IMG/VR virus record: IMGVR_UViG_3300018420_000018
Coordinates: 1-60,935 of that record
Reading direction: 5' to 3' (one strand)
Length of the DNA stretch: 60,935 bases
Origin: a virus
Shown piece by piece: positions 52,207 through 59,622 of the stretch. The position numbers and the translations under genes are program-made. Numbering within the stretch: position 1 is the first letter of the stretch; each line of letters opens with the position of its first letter. The notes beneath the pieces were generated by a model. The model ran no database searches and was not told where the DNA came from. It saw only the letters and a list, made by a program, of their open reading frames with translations.

Positions 52207-52638
52207 ATGTCATACAGTGGTAAGTTCAAACCGAAGAACTATAAAAAATATAAAGGTGACCCAACTAAAATCTTTTACCGTTCATTATGGGAAAGAAGGT
52301 TTATGGTTTATTGTGATAATAATCCCAACATTATTGAATGGGGTTCTGAAGAACTTATCATACCTTACATATCTCCACTCGATAAAAAACCACATAGATA
52401 CTTCCCTGACTTCTATATCAAGTATGTCAATGGTAAAGGACAAACGGTAAGAGAAGTAATTGAAGTCAAACCAAAGAAACAACTCAAACCCCCCAAAGAA
52501 CCCAAAAGAAGAACTAAACGATATCTCGGTGAAGTGCAAACATACATGATAAACCAAGCAAAGTTCAGAGCCGCAGAAGAGTTCTGTAAAGATAGGAGAT
52601 TAAAATTCAGAATATTGACTGAAGACCACCTAACATAA
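52207..52638 (+). CDS. 4: Head completion nuclease gp4
   Basis: 143 aa (T4 150). Starts MSYSGKFKPKNYKKYKGDP, with FYRSLWERRFMVYCDNNPNIIEWGSEEL, the nuclease-like core HRYFPDFYIKYVNGKG followed by REVIEVKPKKQ (D-E-x-K pattern), as in gp4/gp50 of T4. Long upstream ORF extensions are not needed. There is no visible Shine-Dalgarno before this ATG; it may use a short unstructured leader of about 24 nt. It modifies the packaged DNA end/neck so the tail can join. Confidence 0.9.
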   Translation: MSYSGKFKPKNYKKYKGDPTKIFYRSLWERRFMVYCDNNPNIIEWGSEELIIPYISPLDKKPHRYFPDFYIKYVNGKGQTVREVIEVKPKKQLKPPKEPKRRTKRYLGEVQTYMINQAKFRAAEEFCKDRRLKFRILTEDHLT

Positions 52639-52646
52639 TATAAATA
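52639..52646 (+). promoter_or_regulatory. Late promoter 5 nt from ATG (leaderless type)
   Basis: TATAAATA, GTATT, ATG on the plus strand, directly after the gp4 stop; same 16-bp module as in front of gp25 and the Ig-like gene. Confidence 0.8.
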
Positions 52647-52651
52647 GTATT

Positions 52652-53251
52652 ATGGTTAATCTAGTCACACGTTTTTCTAAAATGTCTCCTGAAGAGATTG
52701 AAAGAAATACAAAGGAGTCATTTAATTGGTTTAGACGTGCAATAGGTTCCATGACGGTTTCTGATAGACAAAGAGGACTCATAGAAGACACTTACGCAAA
52801 CAAACCAAAACCACTTATAGGTGGTATGTTTATGTTTCAGTATGTTGCAAAATGGAAAAATATTTTACCATACTACGATAGGTTTCCATTAGTAATTCCA
52901 TTTCAATTTACAAGAGATGGATTCTATGGTTTGAATTTACACTATATTCACCCTATGAGAAGAGTTGAATTATTGTCTGAGTTGTTGAGATACGCAAGAG
53001 ACTATGATGGACAAGATGATGTTGATACTAGAATACAAATGAGTTATCAACTGATTAAGAAATCGTCTAGATTAAAATGGGCTAGACCATGTATCAAAAG
53101 ATACTTAACTACTGAAATACAAAGTAGTATAAAAGAAGTTCCATATGATGATTGGGATGTAATAAGTTTACTTCCAACATATAATTTTACAAATAAAACA
53201 AATGCAAATACCGTCTACAGAGATAGTAGACTAAAAGTAGAGAGTTATTAA
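52652..53251 (+). CDS. Conserved structural protein between gp4 and gp54
   Basis: 199 aa. Pattern SFNWFRRAIGSM, MFMFQYVAKWKNILPYYDRF, FQFTRDGFYGLNLHYIHP and RLKWARPCIKRYL is conserved in T4-like marine phages, with basic patches suggesting DNA or portal contact. Often labelled a packaging or DNA-end protein, but I do not assign a T4 gene number with confidence. Strong leaderless-type late promoter in front; stop precedes the gp54 ATG by 1 bp. Confidence 0.7.
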   Translation: MVNLVTRFSKMSPEEIERNTKESFNWFRRAIGSMTVSDRQRGLIEDTYANKPKPLIGGMFMFQYVAKWKNILPYYDRFPLVIPFQFTRDGFYGLNLHYIHPMRRVELLSELLRYARDYDGQDDVDTRIQMSYQLIKKSSRLKWARPCIKRYLTTEIQSSIKEVPYDDWDVISLLPTYNFTNKTNANTVYRDSRLKVESY

Positions 53252-53252
53252 T

Positions 53253-54263
53253 ATGTCCTTTAAAAAATACGATTTCTCACTTCCGAAACAAACTCAAGCC
53301 TTTCTTGATACATTAAATGTAGGAAAAGATATAAAAGTTCCAACTGTTGATAATTATCTAGAAAATTCTAAGGACACTGGAAGTGAACCTTGGAATGATG
53401 AGGAGTGGAGAAAGGAACTTGCAGATACTGTTGCTGAAGGACGTAGAGAAAATTTTTCTGTAGATAAACTGATTGCAAATCTCAGTGCTCCTGCAATGTC
53501 TAATCAGTTTGAGGTGGATTTCTTCCACCCCCTATCATTAGTTAAATTGGAAGGTGTAAGATGTAGAAATGCATCACTACCATCTAGAACAATTGACGTT
53601 GATGGATATTCTCCAATGGGTAAAACTAGAATGATGCCGACTGGTTCTGTAAATGACTTACACCAAATGGAGATATCATTCTACTGTGATACAGATTTTT
53701 TAGATAGACGAATATTACAATTTTGGATGGACGATATTACAAATACCGATACTACTCTTAAACAGTCAACAGATTCTGTAGAAACAAGTTCTAAACCATT
53801 ATTTAAATATCCTGACCAATATGCAGGAACTGTACTCATAAGACATTTAAGAAGAGATGCAAAAAGAAGTGGTGGTAAGGCAAGTATTACAGTAGAAAAT
53901 ACATTACATAATGCATTCCCAGTTTCAATTAATCAACAATCTCTGTCTATGGATAGTTCTGACATGTTATTGTTTACAGTCACAATTGCATATCAACATT
54001 TTACAACAAAGTATAGTCAAGGAAATGCAGTAGGAAGTTTATCACAATTACATAACGTATACAATGGTAAAAATAAAGTATCTCCTGCAGGACTAAATAG
54101 TGGGAGAAGATTTTTTGATGGTATTCAAGATGCACTTGGACTCGCAGCTAGATTTGGTGACGATGGTGCAGAAAAATATCTTAAGAAATTCAATAAATAT
54201 GATACACAAGTAAGTAGACTAAAAAACTCTTTGAGAGATTTTAGTAGTTTATTTGGTGGTTAA
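53253..54263 (+). CDS. 54: Tail tube initiator gp54
   Basis: 336 aa (T4 320). Features FEVDFFHPLSLVKLEGVRCRN, QMEISFYCDTDFLDRRILQFW, and LHNAFPVSINQQSLSMDSSD with a C-terminal LLFTVTIAYQHF strand. These match the gp54 pattern (two-layer sheet plus C-terminal beta). It joins gp48 on the hub to start gp19 polymerisation. N-terminal ~75 residues are extra and hydrophilic. Confidence 0.85.
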   Translation: MSFKKYDFSLPKQTQAFLDTLNVGKDIKVPTVDNYLENSKDTGSEPWNDEEWRKELADTVAEGRRENFSVDKLIANLSAPAMSNQFEVDFFHPLSLVKLEGVRCRNASLPSRTIDVDGYSPMGKTRMMPTGSVNDLHQMEISFYCDTDFLDRRILQFWMDDITNTDTTLKQSTDSVETSSKPLFKYPDQYAGTVLIRHLRRDAKRSGGKASITVENTLHNAFPVSINQQSLSMDSSDMLLFTVTIAYQHFTTKYSQGNAVGSLSQLHNVYNGKNKVSPAGLNSGRRFFDGIQDALGLAARFGDDGAEKYLKKFNKYDTQVSRLKNSLRDFSSLFGG

Positions 54264-54281
54264 TAAAATATGGAGTAAATT

Positions 54282-54983
54282 ATGGGATTACCAATCCAAA
54301 CTGCACCAACATATGTGTGCAATTTAAGTGATGGGAGAGAGGTAAAATATAGACCTTTCTTAGTTAAAGAACAAAAGTATCTTTTAATTGCAAAAGAAAG
54401 TGAGAGTTCAGTAGATATTGCAAATGCACTTATCCAACTGATAGATAGCACAACTTTCGGTAAAGTTGATGCAAAAAAACTTCCTTTATTTGATATAGAA
54501 TATTTGTTTTTACAAATAAGAACTAAATCAGTTGGAGAAACTACAAAGGTTAGATACTTATGTGAAGTGACTGATTGTGAAGGTAGTGGAGAAGCAACTA
54601 TAGATTTAAATAGTGTTGAACTCACAAAAAATGATAGTGACAATAAGTTAATGTTAACTGATACATTAGGTGTAATATTAGATTACCCAAGTATAAGTGA
54701 ATTATCTAAAATCGAAGAGATTGAAGATGCACAAGACCGTTTAATTGCAACTATAATGTATGGATTAAATACAATTTTCGATGAAAACGAAGTGTATGAA
54801 TCTAAAGATATCAAAGATTCTGATTTAAAAGAGTTTGTTGAAAGTCTAACACTAGAACAATTAGATAAAATAGAAAGATATTACATTAACACACCGTCAT
54901 TAGAAAAAACGATAGAGTATTCATGCGAAGTGTGTGGAACTCAACAAGAAAGAATTTTAAGGGGTCTAAACTCTTTTTTTTAG
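54282..54983 (+). CDS. 26: Baseplate hub/assembly protein gp26
   Basis: 233 aa (T4 208). Equivalent by position to lambda gpG. The sequence has LSDGREVKYRPFLVKEQKYLLIAKES and LTLEQLDKIERYYINTPSLEKT typical of this family, plus two cysteine pairs, C94-x4-C99 (YLCEVTDCEG) and C215-x2-C218 (SCEVCGTQQ), forming a possible zinc ribbon. It ends TCT-TTT-TTT-TAG: a slippery T-TTT-TTT heptamer directly before its stop, leading into the gp51-like frame. GGAG ribosome-binding site 8 nt before ATG. Confidence 0.82.
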   Translation: MGLPIQTAPTYVCNLSDGREVKYRPFLVKEQKYLLIAKESESSVDIANALIQLIDSTTFGKVDAKKLPLFDIEYLFLQIRTKSVGETTKVRYLCEVTDCEGSGEATIDLNSVELTKNDSDNKLMLTDTLGVILDYPSISELSKIEEIEDAQDRLIATIMYGLNTIFDENEVYESKDIKDSDLKEFVESLTLEQLDKIERYYINTPSLEKTIEYSCEVCGTQQERILRGLNSFF

Positions 54984-55165
54984 TAGCTCTTTCTCATGAA
55001 AGTTTAGTTGGTTATTATCAATCTAACTTTCAGTTAATGCAGGAACACAAGTACTCATTAACAGAATTGGAAGATATGATGCCATGGGAGAGAGAGATAT
55101 ATGTTCAACTCTTAGTACAACACTTAGAGGAAGAAAGAGAAAGGATTAGACAACAGAATAGTTAA
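54923..55165 (+). CDS. 51: gp51-like hub assembly protein, expected via -1 frameshift from gp26
   Basis: The frame is open from 54923, but no good ribosome-binding site or start is present. The first post-slip codon would be TTA at 54980, giving LVALSHESLVGYY...; the next ATG is only at 55037. The C-terminal 45 residues, LTELEDMMPWEREIYVQLLV then a charged EEERERIR helix, are the typical gp51/lambda T-like chaperone pattern. Reading through the slippery site gives gp26 fused to 61 extra residues (294 aa total). The alternative is an independent small protein from ATG 54923 or 55037. Confidence 0.6.
   Translation: MRSVWNSTRKNFKGSKLFFLVALSHESLVGYYQSNFQLMQEHKYSLTELEDMMPWEREIYVQLLVQHLEEERERIRQQNS
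54974..54980 (+). promoter_or_regulatory. Slippery heptamer T-TTT-TTT (programmed -1 frameshift)
   Basis: In the gp26 frame the sequence reads TCT TTT TTT TAG: X-XXY-YYZ with all T, immediately followed by the stop. A small stem CTTTC (54989-54993)/GAAAG (54998-55002) with a TCAT loop lies 8 nt downstream as a weak stimulator. The -1 frame is open for 186 nt. Confidence 0.7.
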
Positions 55166-55209
55166 CTTTCGTTATGTTTACGTGATTCATAATATAGAGG
55201 ACACAAATT

Positions 55210-55599
55210 ATGAGTGATGAAAAGAAAGTAAGTACTGGTAATGTCGAGATAGACGTTGCAAAGTATACAGAAATGGTCTTGAAGTTAGACGAAGCTCAAG
55301 ACAAAATTAAAGAGATGGAGAAGTTATCTAAGGAATTGCAGATTGCAACTGCAGCTGCAAAACCTAAAGAGAAGTTTTCTATAGGTTCGTTGTTTAGAGA
55401 TGAAAATGATATCAATGAGAAATCAATTATCGGTTTTATTTCATTCTTTTTAATGGTAGTGTTCGGAGTGTGTGATTTAATCACTGCATTTTGGGGACAA
55501 GACCTACTAATATCTGATACAATTTACACTTCATTTGTCGTAGTGACACTTGGTGCATTCGGTATATCAGAAGCTGGTAAAGCATTCGGTAAACAATAA
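55210..55599 (+). CDS. Two-TM coiled-coil membrane protein (holin-like candidate)
   Basis: 129 aa. Residues 10-55 are a charged coiled coil (EMVLKLDEAQDKIKEMEKLSK). Then two predicted transmembrane segments: about 72-96 (SIIGFISFFLMVVFGVCDLITAF) and 101-124 (TIYTSFVVVTLGAFGISEAGKAF). Size and topology are compatible with a holin or a membrane-anchoring tail protein. No family hallmark; its position between gp51 and the tape measure is unusual for a holin. GAGG ribosome-binding site. Confidence 0.5.
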   Translation: MSDEKKVSTGNVEIDVAKYTEMVLKLDEAQDKIKEMEKLSKELQIATAAAKPKEKFSIGSLFRDENDINEKSIIGFISFFLMVVFGVCDLITAFWGQDLLISDTIYTSFVVVTLGAFGISEAGKAFGKQ

Positions 55600-55607
55600 G
55601 GTAAAAT

Positions 55608-58007
55608 ATGGCAGACGATAGCATATATCTTCAACAAAGACAAAAAGAACAAGAGATTCTTAAGACAACTGAACAATTCAGTAAGAAATTTAAGAATGTC
55701 ATAGGTAATTTACAAGAAGTAAACACCCCTCTTGCAAAAACTATTGCAGATTTGAGGGAAACTACCAAAGGTTCTTTTAAAGCAGCTGCGAATGCCAAAG
55801 AATTACAACAATTTACCACAAAAATTGCAAAAGCAACTTCCGATAGTGCAGATACAACCACTAAATCATATCAAAAACTATCAGAAGGGTTAGATAGACT
55901 CAGTGGAACTAGTGGTTTTCTCGACCAACTCAAGCTTGCACAAGATAATTACAGTCTTAATCAATCAAAAGTGATGCAACTTGAACAAGATATCGCAGAT
56001 ACAGAGTTTAAAAACCGTAAATCAATTCAAGACTTCAGAGATAAGATTGCAAAATTAGAATTAGACCGTATTCGTGCAGAAGGTTTAGGTCAAGAAGAGA
56101 ATCTTAAAAAGATTACTACAGAAAAAGAGAAACAAGAGAAAGCACTTACCAAATTTGAAACTCAAATCTTTGATACAAAGAGAGAAGAACTTGAAATTCA
56201 AAAAAATCTTTTAGATACTTCTAAATCTAACCTAGAAAAACTCAACGAAACAGTAGACAAACAAGCAAAAGAGATAGCAGACCAAGATACTAAGTTCACT
56301 ATGTTCGGTCAAGGACTAAAAGAACTTACTGGTTTTGATTTGTTAGGAACACTTGACACTGTAGTTGATAAAGTAGATGCAGTTGGTAAGATATTTGGTA
56401 ATAAAGATTTATCGGGAACGATTGCAAGTGCATTTTCTTTTGGTGGAAATGACGATGTCATACCTTCAATCGCAGGTGAATCTCAAGAAATAGACCCTGC
56501 AATTAAAATTGCAAAGAAAGAACTAAAAGAAACTGAAGAGATGGGTGATGATGTCGGTGATATAAAAAGATTATTACAGGCGGGTTTTGCAAAAGATAGA
56601 GTAGTTCCTAATAATGAAGGAGGTGGGTTTGGTTTTAACTTTATTGGAGGAGACATATTAAAGAAAATAGGTGGACTCACAATTGGTGGTTATACCTTAA
56701 AACAAATTTTTAGTAAAGATAGTGCTAAAAAAGGTGGTAAAGGACTTTTAGGTGCTGTTATTGCAACTGCAGTTATTTCTGCATTGAACGATAGTTTTAA
56801 AGACCTTGGTGATATGGGTAATAGAGGAACAGACGACCCAGCAGTCGACCCTGATTCAACTGGTGCAAATACAACAACAAATGTAGGTTCATATTTAGGT
56901 GCTCAAGAAAAGACCACTTCTAAATTTAATAAAATTGATGCTTTAGCGAAAGTTGAAGAATTAAGATTTAAGGATGATGGAACACTTGATAGAAGAACTG
57001 GAGGATATAAGGACTTAGTAAAAGGACTAAAAACTGCAGAAAATCCACCAAAATATATGAGGAATAAACAAGTACCAAATAAAAGATTATTACAAGAACT
57101 CTATAAAATCACTGGAACAAAAAATTTAGATGATTTACTAGATAGTCCAAAACTTAATGCTACTAATATAGAAAAAGCATTTGCAAGAGCTCCAAGAAGT
57201 GCATTAGCACTTTCATTAAAACTAGATAAAGCTTTAAAAGCAGCTCCTGCAATAACTGGTGTTGTAGATGGAGTCTTAGACTTAAATGCCCAAAAAGACC
57301 AACAATCTTTTATCAGTAGTGTATTCGATATTGATACTATGGATGGTGAAACAACATTTGATGAAGAGACAACTAAATTAATAAACGATGTTTTTACAAA
57401 AAATCAACAAGGTTCAGTTGGAAGAGGTATTGGTTCTACAGTAGGTGCATCTACAGGTATCTATTTAACTGGTAAAGGTATCGAAAAATCAGCAAGCTTC
57501 ATTCCAGCTGGAACTATACCATCTGCAATAGCTAAGGGTGCTACACTGATAGCTGGTATAGGAATATCATCTATAGGTGCAGCTCTTGGTGGTAATGTTG
57601 GAGATGAACTTGCAACATTTGATAAAAATGCACAAAAACTTCAAACCGAATTAGCAAATATTGCTTATCATTACCAACAAAATCCTCTTTCTGACATATA
57701 TCAAAATGATAAATTAATGCAGAAAGCAGTCGATGCTGCAGTAATGAGATATAGAAATAATGTTCCAGTTGATAATGGTCAAGGTAGTGATATTGGTGGA
57801 AAGTTGCAAGAAAATAAGAATAATGAATTAGAACAGAAACATTCAAATGATAAGTACTTAAGAAATAAAAATGGTATTATAGATAAAGAAGTTTCTTCAT
57901 TGAATAACTTTAAAAGTAATATTACAACCAATCATAATCATTACGGTAGGTCATCATTTCAAAATCCCGATGCATCTGCAAGGATTTTAGACGTTAAATA
58001 TTCTTAA
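55608..58007 (+). CDS. 29: gp29/tape-measure-like tail protein
   Basis: 799 aa (T4 gp29 590). N-terminal ~280 residues are coiled coil (for example LDQLKLAQDNYSLNQSKVMQ, KTEREELEIQKNL-type). A Gly-rich hydrophobic region lies around 345-395 (GGLTIGGYTLKQIF, KGLLGAVIATAVISALND), and a second long Gly/Ala/Ile hydrophobic region around 610-680 (GRGIGSTVGASTGIYLTG, AKGATLIAGIGISSIGAALG). The tape-measure layout plus position after gp26/gp51 support gp29-like. Its 3' end overlaps the convergent small gene by 14 bp. AAGGT ribosome-binding site. Confidence 0.7.
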   Translation: MADDSIYLQQRQKEQEILKTTEQFSKKFKNVIGNLQEVNTPLAKTIADLRETTKGSFKAAANAKELQQFTTKIAKATSDSADTTTKSYQKLSEGLDRLSGTSGFLDQLKLAQDNYSLNQSKVMQLEQDIADTEFKNRKSIQDFRDKIAKLELDRIRAEGLGQEENLKKITTEKEKQEKALTKFETQIFDTKREELEIQKNLLDTSKSNLEKLNETVDKQAKEIADQDTKFTMFGQGLKELTGFDLLGTLDTVVDKVDAVGKIFGNKDLSGTIASAFSFGGNDDVIPSIAGESQEIDPAIKIAKKELKETEEMGDDVGDIKRLLQAGFAKDRVVPNNEGGGFGFNFIGGDILKKIGGLTIGGYTLKQIFSKDSAKKGGKGLLGAVIATAVISALNDSFKDLGDMGNRGTDDPAVDPDSTGANTTTNVGSYLGAQEKTTSKFNKIDALAKVEELRFKDDGTLDRRTGGYKDLVKGLKTAENPPKYMRNKQVPNKRLLQELYKITGTKNLDDLLDSPKLNATNIEKAFARAPRSALALSLKLDKALKAAPAITGVVDGVLDLNAQKDQQSFISSVFDIDTMDGETTFDEETTKLINDVFTKNQQGSVGRGIGSTVGASTGIYLTGKGIEKSASFIPAGTIPSAIAKGATLIAGIGISSIGAALGGNVGDELATFDKNAQKLQTELANIAYHYQQNPLSDIYQNDKLMQKAVDAAVMRYRNNVPVDNGQGSDIGGKLQENKNNELEQKHSNDKYLRNKNGIIDKEVSSLNNFKSNITTNHNHYGRSSFQNPDASARILDVKYS

Positions 58008-58188
58008 GTTTCTTACGATTGTATTTTGTTTTGTCCGAGTGGACTTGAGTTGCACCTTGACTAGGTGTCTTTTTTCTTACCTTTAATTCGGGTTCTTTCT
58101 TACCAAAGATTTTTTCCCAGTTATCTGCATAGAGTTTTTCATCAGAGTTCCTTCTCTTAGAACCCTTACCACCGTGCCAATTACTCAT
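57994..58188 (-). CDS. Small basic protein (GGKGSKRR type)
   Basis: 64 aa, rich in K/R. The MSNWHGGKGSKRR start and a W-x-x-IFGKK motif are conserved in small proteins of T4-like marine phages. It may bind nucleic acid or a ribosome; function unknown. ATGA overlap with the bS21 stop, so it is translated with bS21. Its last 14 bp are antisense to the tape-measure stop region. Confidence 0.6.
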   Translation of the reverse strand: MSNWHGGKGSKRRNSDEKLYADNWEKIFGKKEPELKVRKKTPSQGATQVHSDKTKYNRKKLKNI

Positions 58189-58421
58189 CTTACTTTTCTA
58201 TAAGATGCAGACTGAGACCTTTTTAAATTGAGTTTCTTTCTACGTTTCAAATCTTGATTTTTTTGATTACGTGTATCGTTAGGTTTCTCATGATACTTTC
58301 TATCCCTGCACTCTTGCACGATACCTGCACGGTCACATTCCTTTTTAAAACGTCTTAACATTCTATCGAATGGTTCTTCGTTTCTAGTTTTTCTATCAAT
58401 TCTTGGTTTTACTTCTGGCAT
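58185..58421 (-). CDS. rpsU: Phage-encoded ribosomal protein bS21
   Basis: 78 aa. The core NEEPFDRMLRRFKKECDRAG aligns with cellular bS21 (NEPFDxALRRFKRxCEKAG), followed by the helix QECRDRKYHEKP and a basic C-terminal tail. An extra N-terminal MPEVKPRIDRKTR replaces the usual MPVIKVRE. bS21 sits at the platform of the 30S subunit by the anti-Shine-Dalgarno helix and influences initiation. The protein could replace host bS21 and favour phage mRNAs (family knowledge; effect inferred). It follows a structured, 176-nt gene-free region. Confidence 0.92.
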   Translation of the reverse strand: MPEVKPRIDRKTRNEEPFDRMLRRFKKECDRAGIVQECRDRKYHEKPNDTRNQKNQDLKRRKKLNLKRSQSASYRKVR

Positions 58422-58597
58422 AATATTCTCTTAATAATAAGTGTTAAGTCGCCCCGTCACTTTACAGCATTCCCGCTCTTAACCGATACTTCCGCTTTGA
58501 CCCCAAGTACCTTTCCCTTACTGATTGACCCCATTCCTACGTCACCAGTTTGATATTGACTACACGGACACATAATGTAATATCAATATCCCCTCAA
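58422..58597 (-). ncRNA. Structured gene-free region (candidate ncRNA or bS21 leader)
   Basis: No ORF. Locally G-rich on the minus strand with three dyads: GATATTGA (58552-58559)/TCAATATC (58583-58590), GATACTT (58485-58491)/AAGTACC (58505-58511) and GTTAAG (58443-58448)/CTTAAC (58478-58483). It lies between the gp32 terminator and bS21. It could be a regulatory leader (r-protein leader style) or a small RNA; promoter not identified. Confidence 0.4.
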
Positions 58598-58624
58598 AAG
58601 AAACTAGTCTTGTGCTAGTTTCTT
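58598..58624 (-). terminator. Rho-independent terminator overlapping the gp32 stop
   Basis: 10-bp stem AAGAAACTAG (58598-58607) with CTAGTTTCTT (58615-58624), loop of 7 nt. On the minus strand the U-rich 3' arm continues as TTTCTTTTG. The stem includes the gp32 stop codon. Confidence 0.7.
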
Positions 58625-59494
58625 AAAGTAATCCATCGCATCCTCATCCTCAGATGGTGAGGTTGATTCTGCTGATGAGATTACAGGTTCGTCTGCAACA
58701 GACTCAGTGTTGACATTAGACCATGGCACTTCTTCCAAGTCTTCTGCAACAGATTCTGCTGTAGATGTACTTACTGAACCAGTTAATCCAAGTACTCTAT
58801 CGAGTTTCTCTTTGAGTTCCTCGTAAGTTTTGAATTCACTTGGTGCAATAATGTCTGTTAAAGAATAAGCAGAACTAAATGTTTCGTTCAACTTATCTTC
58901 GTCTTCAAACAACGGTGCGACACTATCGAACTCTGACTTGTCATAGTTCCAGTATCCATCAACCTTTCTGATTTTGATTTTGAAGTTTGCACCTTCTCTC
59001 AAATCGAAAGGATTGATTGCAGCTTCATCTTCAAATGCAGGTGAGATTGCTTCTTTGAGTTGTTCAAAGATTTTCTTACCATATTTATAAAGGAAGACCT
59101 TTCCTTCATTATCAGGATTTTTAGGGTCTGAAACAACGTAGACGTTAGAAACATAGTGGAGTCTTCTCTTCTGTTTTCTAGCAATCTCTTTGTTTGCTTC
59201 TATACCAGTATTCCATAACTGAGTATTATATTCAGACACTGGGTCTTTCTTGTTAAGAGTAGTCAAAGACTTCTCTATATACCATCCACCTGGCCCTTGG
59301 AACCCGTGGTCAAAATAACTGACCCAAGGCATTTCTTCGTTTTGTGGGGTTGGTAGAAAACGAACAACTGCAAATCCATTCCCAGTTTTATCTAGTTCAG
59401 GTTTCCAGTATCTATCGTCACTGTAGGACTTTTTTGCACCTTCTGTAGGTGATGCAGATTCCATAGCTGCACGTAATTTATCTAATGATGACAT
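58604..59494 (-). CDS. 32: Single-stranded DNA-binding protein gp32
   Basis: 296 aa (T4 301). N-terminal B-domain (MSSLDKLRAAMES), the DNA-binding core with GNGFAVVRFLPTPQ, FDHGFQGPGGWYIEKSLTTL, RRLHYVSNVYVVSDPKNPDNEGKVFLYKYGKKIFEQL, and a C-terminal acidic tail (SPSEDEDAMDYFKKL) for partner binding. T4's zinc-binding cysteines are absent: the protein has no cysteine at all. Upstream is a structured AU-rich leader, likely for translational autoregulation. It coats ssDNA in replication and recombination and works with gp59. Confidence 0.95.
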   Translation of the reverse strand: MSSLDKLRAAMESASPTEGAKKSYSDDRYWKPELDKTGNGFAVVRFLPTPQNEEMPWVSYFDHGFQGPGGWYIEKSLTTLNKKDPVSEYNTQLWNTGIEANKEIARKQKRRLHYVSNVYVVSDPKNPDNEGKVFLYKYGKKIFEQLKEAISPAFEDEAAINPFDLREGANFKIKIRKVDGYWNYDKSEFDSVAPLFEDEDKLNETFSSAYSLTDIIAPSEFKTYEELKEKLDRVLGLTGSVSTSTAESVAEDLEEVPWSNVNTESVADEPVISSAESTSPSEDEDAMDYFKKLAQD

Positions 59495-59549
59495 TGTATT
59501 CTCCTATTGTATTACATTGTATCGCATTATATCAAGACTCCGAAGAGTC
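59493..59549 (-). promoter_or_regulatory. gp32 leader: hairpin plus repeated ATACAAT (candidate autogenous operator)
   Basis: On the minus strand a UUCG hairpin, GACTC (59545-59549)/GAGTC (59536-59540), is followed by an AU-rich, unpaired tract with three ATACAAT repeats (59516-59522, 59506-59512, 59493-59499). These flank AGGAG (59501-59505) and overlap the ATG. T4 gp32 represses itself by binding a structured element plus an unstructured AU-rich ribosome-binding region; the layout here fits. Confidence 0.6.
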
Positions 59550-59581
59550 CACCACTCACTATTTTCATAATAAGAACATTC

Positions 59582-59611
59582 ATTATACTCTATTTTTACT
59601 CTCTATGTCTA
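59582..59611 (-). promoter_or_regulatory. Sigma70-like promoter for gp32
   Basis: Minus strand TAGACA (59606-59611), 18-nt spacer, TATAAT (59582-59587). It would start transcription in the 162-bp gap upstream of gp32. Confidence 0.55.
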
Positions 59612-59622
59612 GAGGGTTTTTT
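59598..59622 (+). terminator. Plus-strand terminator in the gp32-gp59 gap
   Basis: 8-bp stem with one G-U pair, ACTCTCTA (59598-59605)/TAGAGGGT (59610-59617), loop TGTC, then TTTTTT. There is no plus-strand gene here, so it would stop antisense read-through from the rightward tail genes. Confidence 0.6.
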
